A DNA stretch of 64,000 nt from Branchiostoma floridae (Eukaryota > Chordata > Leptocardii > Amphioxiformes > Branchiostomatidae): contig NC_049988.1 of the NCBI RefSeq assembly GCF_000003815.2, forward strand, positions 16,922,088 to 16,986,087. The letters run 5' to 3'. The position numbers and the translations under genes are program-made. Under the pieces are notes generated by a model, which worked only from the letters and a program-made list of their open reading frames with translations, was not told the origin of the DNA and made no database searches. Below, in pieces: positions 33,700 through 45,200 of the stretch. Position 1 is the stretch's first letter; each line of letters starts with the position of its first letter.

Positions 33700-34480
33700 G
33701 TGTCAAAGAACTTGATAAAGAAAAGTACAACATTTTTTTTTCATCCCAGATTAGCCTTGTTCTTGACCTTTTGTTACGGTCTCGTTCCTAGATAAATTTT
33801 CAATGTGCATGGCGCAGTCCTGTATCCACGTGTCCTGTGTATTAAATGGTGTCACATATGTGGTGCCCTGGTAACCCCCATGCAACGCCTTTATCATTGT
33901 GTAAGATATACTAGATATACGCAGTGATTTTAGTAAGGTATCTACTAAATGATGTTAAAAAGAATTTCTTTTAAATGTGTAAAATCAAGATAGTTCATTT
34001 TCAGGTATCTTTATATCCCCCATGTAGAGCCCAAATTAACATTCCGAATCAATCATGAAATTTTTCACAGTTAAGTATGATTTACAAGATGGCAGGAGAA
34101 TCACGTGTCAGAGAAGTTGTGAAAGATAAGTACAATATACTTGTATTCATCCAAGAGTAACCTTGTTTTTGACCTTTTGTTACGGTCTTGTTTCTAGATA
34201 AATATGCAGGACACAGTCCTGTATCCACTTGTCCTGTGTCACATATGTGGAGCCATGGTAACCCCCATGCAGAGCCTTTTTCATTGTGTATGATATACTA
34301 GATATACACTGTGAATTTTAAGGTATCTACTAAATGACATACAAGAGCAAAATGTGTAAAATGAAGGTAATTCATTTTCAGGTATCCTTATAACCCCCAT
34401 GTAGAGCCCAAGTTACATTTCTAATCATTATGATATTTTCACAATTATTCATGATTTACAAGATGGCANNNNNNNNNNNN
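33700..34480 (+). repeat. Tandem duplication of about 400 bp inside the right arm
   Basis: gttacggtctcgtt...ctgtatccac...gtaacccccatgca...gatatactagatatac occurs at about 33770-33920 and again at about 34180-34315. The spacing is about 402 bp, whereas the left arm of the element has it once. It arose within the 6.3-kb element. Confidence 0.75.
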
Positions 34481-34568
34481 NNNNNNNNNNNNNNNNNNNN
34501 NNNNNNNNNNNNNNNNNNNNNNNNNNNNNNNNNNNNNNNNNNNNNNNNNNNNNNNNNNNNNNNNNNNN
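34469..34568. other. Assembly gap of 100 N
   Basis: A run of exactly 100 N, a standard gap placeholder. Its flanks (caagatggca and cttgactatctgctg) are matched in the complementary left arm at 29862-29925, where only about 24 bases separate them. Confidence 0.97.
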
Positions 34569-36049
34569 CTTGACTATCTGCTGTTCTTTGCTTGAAACAT
34601 GACTGAGGACCCCCTTAGCAAACGGCCTTAGCAACAGTTTTGCTAATGATTCTGAAAGAAATGACGTAAAAAAACACATTTCTGCATCTGTTAAATGTTA
34701 AACATTTTAACACTATTCCTTGTACTTCTACTGATGTAATCAGAGCAAAAGACTACAGAAAAGTAAGTTCTTTGTATCAGTTTTGCTGTGGAGTACGATC
34801 TGAAACCTCCTTTACAACAGCCTTAGCAACAGCCTTAGCAACGATATTGTCACTATCAGCTGGCAGATGTGTCATTCTTCACACATTCATATCTCCGGAT
34901 TTCATTGACGAATTTCGATCATTTAAAGTTTAATATGCAGGGAATGATATGGACGGTAAGTCTAACTCATCAGGCAAGGCGCCATAGGTAATGTGAATAA
35001 ATGAACGATAGTGGAAAATAAAGTATATATTTTTCACCAGAAAATCGTCAAAAAATCTGATTTTAGGCGGTCATAATTTTGTGTTGAATCACAAAACCGA
35101 AAATCTAAAAATATTTTTATGATCCTCTTAACAGGTTCTACTAGCATGTGAATTTTCATTGAAAAATATTGATGTTTAATATTTTGCCCCTCCCCCTTGT
35201 TTAAGACACGAAATTTCCAGATCATTTAGGTGGTGATAGGTTTGAAGGCTGATAGCCGGTAGAAAGCTACCATACCAGAATGGCTATCACGTCAAAATAT
35301 ATGCCACAGGCCTTCTACTATTCAAAAATAGCAAGGAGAATTTGCCACCTCGGAGGTACCAATTTTTCCTCTGGCCCATGGACTACAAGCCCAAAACATA
35401 ACCTTAGCCATTCTGGCAATCTCAATATCCTTTTTGTTCACAACAGTCACTTTGTGCGGTGTAGTAACCGAAAAAACTAAGTCGATCTATCTTAAAAACT
35501 ACAGACAGACAGTCAGTGACAGCGACACCCGCAGCCTCTACAATTCCGACTGATGCAGAAATAAGACAGCGGGTCCGGTCTATCAGTTACAGCGACACTG
35601 GCGAGGTTAGTATAATAAATAGCGTTACTAAAATGCAAGTAGCACCACGTGATACCGTAGTACCGACTAGAATTTTAAAGGCGGTTTGGAATGGGTTGGC
35701 TGGGGGTTGGGAGTAAGTCGGTAGTAGTCATTACTACTAACTTAAATCGGGTATGATAGGGAGACAAATTTGACTCCCGGCAACCATACCATGACCACTG
35801 CTGGCTTCCAACTGCTTCCCTACCAGCCCATGACTCAACCAGAACGTGTGACAATCACCCCGACCTCCACCCGACCTAAATGCAACCAAAACAAAAGTTC
35901 GTAGACCTCAGGCCTGCATGAAATATATTGGGTGTCTGTAGACCTATTGTGTATTTTTTTTCCTTTTTGTCTGCGGTACGTGGTTGGAAAAGTAAGCTTT
36001 TTACCGTGTTGGTGAGCGGACCCAAACATACACCTCTTACTCTCTTCCA

Positions 36050-37080
36050 TCTTTCTCAGTTACATATGTGACAAATTTGAAAGTCCTATCACGGAATGCA
36101 GTGGATTTATCAACTTTCCTCATTAATCATGCAAATTAGCTGTTAATTTGCATACTTAGTATATCATTACGTAAGTTTTTACTTAGGCTATCTACATACT
36201 AAAAATCATGACGATCCGTCAACACGTTCATATTTTGCCATTGATTATGCAAATGAGGTCATCATCTGCATAATTAATATGTATTGATATTTCTTTCTTT
36301 CTCAGCTACAAATGTGACAAGTTTGAAAGTCCTATAAAGGAATGCAGTGGATTTACAAACTTTCCTCTTTAATTATGCAAATTAGCTGTCGATTTGCATA
36401 ATTAGAATTCCATCATGTAAGTCTTCCCTTTGGCTATCTACATACCAAAAATCATGACGATCCGTCAACACGTTTATGTTTTCTCATTAATTACGCAAAT
36501 GAGACCGTCATTTGCATAATCAATTTGCCTTCATATTTCTCTCTTTCTCATCTATATATGTGACAAGTTTGAAAGTCCTATCATGGAATGCAGTGGATTT
36601 ATAAACTTTCCTAATTGATTATGCAAATTAGCTGCTGATTTGCATAATTAGTATTCCATTATGTACATTGTTACTTGGGCTATCTACATACCAAAAATCA
36701 TGACGATCCATCAACACGTTCTCGAGTTATTCTCGTCCAAAGGAAAGTCCAAAGGAAATCGGCGACTGCAGTTCCAAGAAGCCGCTAGGGGGTCCAAACT
36801 TACAGCACTTACTCTCTGCCCCAAGGGCTATCTACCACTCAAAAATCACAACCAAAGCATGTGCAGAACACGAGATATTAAAGATTGAGGTTCTGCTGCA
36901 GTACCTTAGCAAGCCACTAGGGGACCCATTATGGAACTTGACCTTCGTTTTCCCGACCCCTATCCACCTACCAAATATCATTGGGATCCATCCAAGGCTT
37001 CTCGAGTTATGCTCTTAACACACATACACACAGACCCACAAGCCCAAAACATAACCTTAGCCATTCTGGCAAAGGTAACC
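36050..37080 (+). mobile_element. Partial copy of the ATTATGCAAAT foldback family
   Basis: It contains repeated attatgcaaattagctg, catgacgatccgtcaacacg, gcagttccaagaagccgctag, gaacttgaccttcgttttcc and ends acacacagacccacaagccc. It closely resembles the right half of 26830-29057. Its end is the apparent empty target site of the 6.3-kb element. The flanking stretch 35390-36049 holds no recognisable gene. Confidence 0.7.
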
Positions 37081-37338
37081 AATTCAGCACCGATATATCA
37101 TCTGGCAGGTGCTGTAGCATCATCTGGCAGGAGCAGAAGCATCATCTGGCAGCAGCAGCAGCTGGCACAAACAGGGGATACAAAGTAACCCAATACATTG
37201 AAGGTGACCTACATGTAGGCCTCTACTAACCAGATGACCGTTACACAAGTAAACTAAGACCTATCAATCAACCCAAACCCTGGACCATCACCTGTTTTCA
37301 CTGCCTCAACCAAGAAAAAAACAGCATCATGCCTACAG

Positions 37339-37945
37339 TGTCAAGTTCATGCACTAGGAGGCCCAAAATCAAACCTGACCACCAGGACACGAGCACCAAT
37401 TCATGTAACAAATAGCAACACAATGGCACCTTGCGTTCCGGAGATACAGCGCACGCCCCGTGCCCGCACAAAAGGTAACCTGGAATGTCAAGTTCAAGCA
37501 CCAAGGGCGCCAAAATCAAATTTGAGAATTATTCAGCCACCGCCGACACATGTGCCAAATATCATCGCGCCCGCACCAACCGTTCAGAAGATATAACTCC
37601 GGAAATACCCCTCCCGGACACAAAATTCGACCTGCCGTGTCAAGTTCAAACGCGACCAGGTCCAAAGTCAATCCTAGGCAACAGGCAACAACTCCCCACT
37701 CATGCACCAAAAATCTTCGCAATGGCGCGTATCGTTCCGGACACACAGCGCCAAAAGTGCCCCCAAAACACAAAAAATGCCACCTTCAATGTCAAGGTCA
37801 AGCACCAGGAGGCCCAGGATCACACCTGAGTGGCAGGCTACCACCCCCAACCCACGTACCAGAAATCATTGTGCTCGCACCATCCGTTCTCGAGATACAG
37901 CGCCCTACATCCCCAGCTACCAAAAATTCCCACGCCCATGAAAAC
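37339..37945 (+). repeat. Four tandem units of about 150 bp
   Basis: Units begin tgtcaagttc (or tgtcaaggtc) at 37339, 37486, 37638 and 37790. They share blocks such as ccaaa(a/g)tcaa, caac-x-catg-accaaa, gcgcgtatcgttccgg-like and gatacagcgc. Divergence between units is considerable. Preceded at about 37095-37160 by short catctggcag repeats. Not coding. Confidence 0.7.
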
Positions 37946-38149
37946 CATACCTGCATACATACAGGTAACAAGGTAATCTACCGGATGAGCTACTTGTGCT
38001 TATGATACATGTAGTGTGGTCTAAAACTGGTCAGACTAGTCACAATATATATTGGTTTGGCTAGTGGACGGGGGCGTGGTTGCCAATGTGTAACAAGGCA
38101 GAAATCTACACGATGAGACACAAATTAGGAATTACTTCGATGTACATAA

Positions 38150-39021
38150 GGCCATGTTGATTTGATTATATGGATGACATCCTCTGGGAACTCCAAAACT
38201 GATGCGAGCGAGCGAATAAAAAAAAAGTTTGGCAAAAAAAAAAGTTGCCTCCAGTATGAAATCAAAGTGGCCAGGAAGGTTGAACATAGGACTAAACACA
38301 CATAGTATGGTATACCAACAGGTAGGTGTAGGGACCAGTACATTATACGGGTGCAAGACATTATTTTCTTCTTGGCATAATCCGAAAAAAACAGACCTGG
38401 AAATAAATCAGAGGAACAGGTTTCGCCAATTACAGAATGGACACACTATGTCGGCAGGCATTTGGGGTCTTACCGGGGGGCCAAGAAAGAATAAGAGTGA
38501 AGTCGAGTAGAGTTTATAGTCAATTGTTTCTACAGTCAAAGGTACAGAGACAGTTAGCCTTTATTACTTTTTGCCAGTTTTCCAGTGGGAGTCCAATAAT
38601 CCACCAAACAGATTCCTTTGTAACAAAACTGACCAATTACTTTTGTTTTGAGCATTGCCAGTTCTCAAGTTTCCACAGACAATCAGGTCCAGGTTCAGAT
38701 CCGGACCTGAAAATGATCCTCTGGACCTGAACGGGACCTGAATTTTCTGTACTGGTACCCACCCCTACCAACAGTAGATTTTGTTCTTTCTGTCCTTTCA
38801 CATCTTATTCTTTGACTTTAGATTTATTTTGGCATTCTATAGCATTAGACTATGATTAGTTATCTGTTTTCTGATACTTTTTTTCAATCTACGGAATATT
38901 TTTGCTCATTTTACAGCTGCTTTGCACAATTTATTGTGTGGTCAAAAACTTTTTTTTTTTGGAAACGGCCGAAAATTGGTGCGAGCGCGGATGTCATCCA
39001 TATAATCAAATCAACATGGCC
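38150..39021. mobile_element. 872-bp DNA element with TAA target duplication (Harbinger-like)
   Basis: Terminal inverted repeats start GGCCATGTTGATTTGATTAT and extend for about 32 bp (through tggatgacatcc). It is flanked by TAA at 38147-38149 and 39022-39024. A 3-bp TAA/TTA duplication is the hallmark of PIF/Harbinger elements. No transposase; non-autonomous. It sits just before the first recognised exon of the large gene, so it may displace or carry promoter sequence. Confidence 0.7.
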
Positions 39022-39104
39022 TAATCAAAAAAAAAATTCAAATTTCCAGTGTTTGCCATAAGAGGACTTTAAGATATGTAATATGGGCGTTTCATTTTAC
39101 ACAG

Positions 39105-39297
39105 GTTGCCATAATGGACAGAAGGATTCACTACAACACCACTATGCGGTTCGACTTCAACACGATGCAGCTGATCTTCTACTGCGAGGCCTTGGACATC
39201 GGGACCGGCACGTCCGACAACTCCGGTAAACGCGAGAGTCGCCAGGGGGCAGCAGAGCACGCGATCGAACACCTGCTTAAACGGCTGAGGGAAAACG
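39105..39297 (+). CDS. Exon with half of a double-stranded RNA-binding-like domain
   Basis: After the acceptor at 39104 the exon reads through ATG at 39114. RFDFNTMQLIFYCEALDIGT resembles the beta strands of a dsRBD. GTGTSDNSGKRESRQGAAEH followed by AIEHLLKRL matches its last part (G-x-G-x-S...K..A...AA..A...L). The usual first helix is not in this exon; either an upstream exon supplies it or the domain is degenerate. The match is moderate. Confidence 0.5.
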
Positions 39298-42200
39298 GTA
39301 TTGTTCTAGGACTTTTCTATGTACTAACTAAGTTTGCTTGCAATATCAATTTGGGCTTGCAAGATTGTGATACTTACTTGCGTATGCAATCAGAAACTAG
39401 CTGTTGTTTGCATAGTGTACAGAACGTACCTGTTGAAATATCAGTCAACCGATTATTTCATGTCGCAAATTTTTCATTGCTCTGATATGTTAAGTACTGA
39501 TACCCTTCGTGCAGCCGCCTGACTTCAATGTCACATCACGGAAATAGCAGCAGACAGATTCATTCCGTGAATAATGCTGACGGAGTCAGGACATTGTCTC
39601 GCGTAATTTTGTCAAGCTTGTGATGATGTGATTACATGTTAAACATATAACGTTATTTACCTTAAGACAATAACGACTGGACTGCAGAAAGATAGTAGGG
39701 AGTCAAGTGCACTACACATTATTCTCAATACAGACCTGCCGGATTAAAGTAATGATGTACTAAACAGTAAAACAATATCCTGTAATACATTAGGCGAAAA
39801 TCGATCTGAAGACAAGTCTTCGAGCTCTAAATGACCGTCGTGAGTGAGACGTCCGGTGTTCTCACGATCATCCTGCGATTGTTAGGCATCGCCGGCGATT
39901 TTCAGGGGTCGTACGATGGTCGACATTCGATTGATAGTCGTGCGTCCATCCAGCACAGACCCAGTTATTAATCATCAAGCGCAAATCGGATGGCGAACGC
40001 CCGTCAGTCGGGCGACGTTCGGGCGACGTTTTCCCGACTTCCGTTTGTTTACAAATATTGAATTTCTGAGAATGTGAGGGTAGTTCTGACATTGTGGCCC
40101 CTGTGGCAGTATATAGGCTGGCTTTGTGACACAATTTCTTTTCTTTCGTCATTTCTAGCATGCCCGCGCATTCCATTAATTGGTTTAAAAAATTAAGACA
40201 ACATTAAGACAAGAAACAACATATATTGATATCTTGCCTTTCTGTGAGGAACGTTTTGTGTTACTTTGTCCGCGTGCAAGAGGTCATGGAAGGTTCATTA
40301 TCATAGATTTATTCAGAGATGATCGCACGAGCCTCGCTTATATGTGACGGGAACAGTTTTTGGGCGAAAAGTACGCAAGACCGTCTTAAGATCTTAAAAT
40401 CAGCCGACCTTCCTGCGATCGCGAAGTACGTCCGAAGATCGTATATAATGTGAGGGGGGTATAAAGAGTCTGATTGTAACTTTTATCGCTTATTACCATT
40501 TATTGATTTAACGGAATCGACTACTCAAATTAAAGGCGATTTCTGATAATTGTTTTATACTAGTAGGAACAAGGTATTTAAACTGTAGTGCGAATTTAAA
40601 CTGTTGATATATGTAACTTTTAACTCGTTGTAAGTAAAAAGTACATATATTTCTGTTGCATGTCTGCAAGGACAGGTTTTACTGGAATAAACCATTCGTT
40701 CAATCATTCAACATGTTTAGAAAGCTATTCAACTCAGACCGTGTTGTATGAAACATGTACGGTGAAATTCCAAGCACTTTGGCAATTTATTTACTGCAGG
40801 GATTCTCCTACGTTCTGAGGAGGATGACCCAAAAAGATCGAGTATATCATCAGGGCAGACGACAGAAGAGACTTTGGGTGAGAAGACATACATACACAGT
40901 CTAGGTAGGCTACATGTATGCATACATGTACATGTAGCCTACCTAGCATTTTTCTGCGTTTAGCGGCAACAGTTCGATATATTCGGTTGATTGACATATA
41001 GCAAATGGTTATTTTTGAACGAAGACGAAATTCTTCAATGTACCTCTTATGAAGCATATTCAAAAGTAATCGTTGACTTAAAGTCTTTGGACAGGAATTA
41101 ACAATATGGCTCAGTCTAACAGCGCATCATTTGTAGCATTGGGTATCAAATTATAAAAGCGTTTTAGATGTAAGATACCGATTTGCAATACACCGTTAGA
41201 ACACACAATACACAATACACACAATACACACAATATGAGACATATTGTCACTTCAGGTGACTTTGAGAAGTTGAAGCACCTGCTAACGGAGGTGAGAGTA
41301 GAAGACGACTCCCGTACTGACACCTACAACAGACTGGCCAGGCACGTGGCAGAGTCAGGGCTGACCTTCCGGGCTGAGGTGCCGAAGGACGGAAACTGCA
41401 TGTTTCATGCCGTGTCTGATCAACTCTTCCGTACAGAGGGGAGACGAATTAGCCACGGGGAGCTGCGCAAGCAAGTTGTTGACTTCTTGAGGCAGAATCC
41501 ACATAATGTAAGTAAATGTTGTCAATATTTGTAACAGGTATTTAAACAGTTATACCCCTGTCACATTATTCATGGTCTTCGGGCGTATCGATGGAAGATC
41601 GGCCATATTTAAGATCGACAGTGGGTTTCGCGTATTTTTCACCTGAAAACCGCCCCTGTCACATACTCTGTACCTTGCACAATTGTTGTGCAATAAAGTT
41701 ATTATCATAAGCGAGGCTCGGGCGATTGCCGCAGAATCGTCGTCTAAATGTTGTCAATATTTGTAACAGGTATAATACGAACATAGCATGTCTTTACTAG
41801 GTTAGCAACAGTTTAACAAGTATCGGGAGATGTTTCTCCGAAGTCAGTTTTATTGACGATATGCACAAATTTATATACTGTAATCGGTTCTTTGAAAGTT
41901 ATTCATCCAAAATCGACAAAATAAAAGTTCGGAGACCTCACACCTCCGTGAAATATTTAAAGCCTTTAGCTTTGAACATTTGTTGTTTCATCTTTTGGCA
42001 TTGATTATACAAATGATGCCTGTACTTAATTAGCACAATTTGTTTTATTATCTCCATAAGAAATAGAGATGTTGTTTAGGGTGTGACTGTGTGTTTCTGG
42101 ATTTTTGTAGTCTGCATGACGTCAGATTACGAGGATATTTGGTATGAAGGTAGGTGTTAGGAACACAAAAGTCAAGGTCGGTTTTGGGCCCCATGGCGTG

Positions 42201-45200
42201 TGACCTTGGTACTGCAGCCGAACCATGTTTCCATCTTATGACCTGAACGCACTATGATTTTGACTTTTTTGGTGGCAGCTAGCTCGAGATGTACGGAGTA
42301 GTATAGGTTTTGGGACATCTTGCAGAGGGAACTACAGGGACATTTTTGTCATAATCTCTCCAAGGGGAATGACTGATCAAAGGAAGGACGGATTTCCGTG
42401 ATATGTAGTATACAGTTAGCTTAGAGAGAGATGTACACAATGAAGCTCAAGTTATGCAAATTGGGACTTAATTTGCATAAGCATTTATGAAAATATCTAT
42501 TTGTAATGTCGTCCATTACTTGACTTTCAAAATACATGTAAGGTATGTAGTATATGACAGGGGGAACATTAACAGATACGAGTAATGCAAGTTCCTGACT
42601 TGCATAATCAATGCAAAAGTGCCATAGTTCTTCTCAGTGGTAAATGCTTGCACTGTCGACATTGTGTGTAAGTTAGTTAAAGGATTGATATGAACGTCAC
42701 AGATGTAATCAAAGGAAATGATGGTAGAAAACTATTGATTAAGTTAAAAGATCTTACAATTCTTAATGTTTATGTACCAACTGAAAAGAAGGAGCAACAA
42801 ACCTTCCTTACCACTCTAAGGGATTGGATTAATGACAACAATGTCGATAATCTGATTGCTGGAGGTGACTTTAATATGATAAATAACACAGCTATGGATA
42901 GGAAAAGTAAACAATCTCTGGCGCCTAGCGCAGGTGAAAAATAACTAATTAGATTTAAAAGACAGCTAAAACTCGCGGATATCTGGCGGGAGCGCCACCC
43001 CCAGGTGAGGCAGTTCACCTGGAGGCGGAAGAACCCAGACTTAATTTCAAGTAGAATAGACTTTTGGGTCATTCAGAAGTCAATTATTGATTCTGTTGTG
43101 AAATGTGACATACGCTGTTCTATAAAAACTGATCATCAAGCGATATATTAAAAGTTATTACTGACAGACTTTGCTAGAGGACCCGGAGTGTGGCGTTTCA
43201 ATACTTCACACCTTTCAGATGATTGTTAATGGTGTTAAGTCCACTCTTATTGATGTCGTTAAAGAGTTCAAAGACAATAATGTATCGAAACAAATGCTCT
43301 GGGAAGGCTGCAAAAAAAGATTAAGGACTTTACGGATAAGTTCTCTAGACAAAAAGCATTCCAACTGAATAACGACCTTGTGCGCTTGGAAACTCAGCTA
43401 ACAGAACTTGAAGAGAGAATAGATGAGACTTTAGATAAAGATGTTCTTGATGTATATGCACAGGTTAAGTCAAAAGTAGAAACCATCTATGAATATAAAG
43501 CAAAAGGGGCACAAGTAAGATCTAGAGAACAATGGATCGAAAAAGGGGAAAAATCCAACAAATATTTCCTATCTCTTGAGAGCTCCCGTTCAAAACAAAA
43601 CACCATTACTAGATTAAAGCATGAGAACAGAGAGGAAACAAATCCGTTTGAAATTTTAGATTTGGAGGCAGCTTTCTATAAAAATCTTTATTGTTGTGAT
43701 AGTCCTGCTACTGACGAACAAATCGACACGTTTCTTGAGTCGGTTGATGTACTCTCTCTTTCGGATGAGGACAGACTTCTGCTTGATGATCCTATAACAA
43801 AAAACGAATGTTTTTTAGCTTTAAAATACGTACATGAAGCAAAATGAAGCTCCCAGAACTGACGGCATACCAGCCGAATTCTACCTGAAATTCTGGAAAG
43901 AAATAGGAGACCTGGTCTTCGAATCCTTGAAAGAAGGGATAGAAAATAAACGCCTTTCAGTAACACAGAAGAGAACCTTATTAAAACTTATTTATAAAAA
44001 GGGTGATAAGACTGACTTATCCAATTGGAGACCAATAAGTTTGCTGAATACTGATTTTAACTAGCAAAATGACTGCAGGACTTTCTTCCAAAATTGATAT
44101 CCGAGGATCAAACCGCCTACATTAAGTCCAGATTTATTGGAAAAAATGTGAGACATACACAGGACGTTATTTACTACTCCACTTTTTACAACATACCTGC
44201 TGCAGTCGTCTGGCTAGACTTTGAAAAAGCCTTTGATTCGAATTTTATGCTTAAAGTTTAGACAAGTTTGGGTTTGGACCCACATTTACCTCCATAGTTA
44301 AGACCATGCATACTGACATAGAGAGTTGTATCATAAATGCTGGTTGGAAATCTGCTTATTTCAAACTGCAGCGAGGAATCAGACAGGGATGTCCTCTGTC
44401 AGCCCTATTATTCAACCTGGTAGTTGAAATTCTTGCTACTAAAATTCAACAAACGCGCACAGTCAAGGGTATTAATGTCGAGATTAATGATAATATGTTT
44501 GAACTAAAGATAAGTCAAGTGGCAGACGATACAACGCTTGTCCTTTACAATGATGATTCTATAAGAAATCCCTTACAGATTGTAGATGACTTTAGTAATG
44601 TGGCTGGACCTACACTAAATCGTAGAAAGTGTGAAGCTATGTAGATTGGGGCCAATCGAGGACGAAGAGACACTCCCTTCGGAATCGACTGGCCAAATAG
44701 ACCCATTAAATCCCTTGGAATTTACTATGGTTTGTCAGAGGACGAGTGTGAGACTTTGAATTGGGAAAAAAAGTTATAGATAGATAACTTGGAAAATATG
44801 CTTCTAAAATGGCTAAGTCGCAAATTAACCCTTTACGGTAAAGTACTGATGATAAAAACATTAGCTATCTCCCAAATATATAATATGTCCATGATCTCAA
44901 CACCTGACTGGGCCTTAAAACGTATTGAGAAAGCATGTTTCTCTCTTCTATGGAACCGCAAACCGGACAAAATAAAAAGATATGTGCTGTATTCAAATTA
45001 CCAAAAAGGAGGGTTAAAAATGGTTGATATATATTCAAAACGCAGTAGCCTACAGGCTGTGTGGGTTAAAAGACTAATGCATTCGGCACTCGATGACACT
45101 AAAGAGCGCCACTGGCATCTTGTACCATTACACTTTATTAATCATTTCGGAAAAGATTTCCTTCTCTTCCGCTTCAACTTTTGTAAAGGAGGAGATGCTC

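Larger units (their letters stand above)
29058..35385. mobile_element. 6.3-kb element with long terminal inverted repeats and CAA target duplication
   Basis: It starts TAGTCCATGGGCCAG and ends CTGGCCCATGGACTA. Arms of over 1.2 kb run inward to about 30285 and about 33690 (aaggctaatctgggatgaa versus its complement). Both flanks carry CAA (29055-29057 and 35386-35388). An apparently empty version of the site, cccacaagcccaaaac, is at about 37036-37051. About 3.4 kb of unique centre has only short frames (for example 31263-31502 and 32551-33125) and no recognisable transposase, so it looks non-autonomous or decayed. The right arm has a 100-N gap and an internal duplication. Confidence 0.75.
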
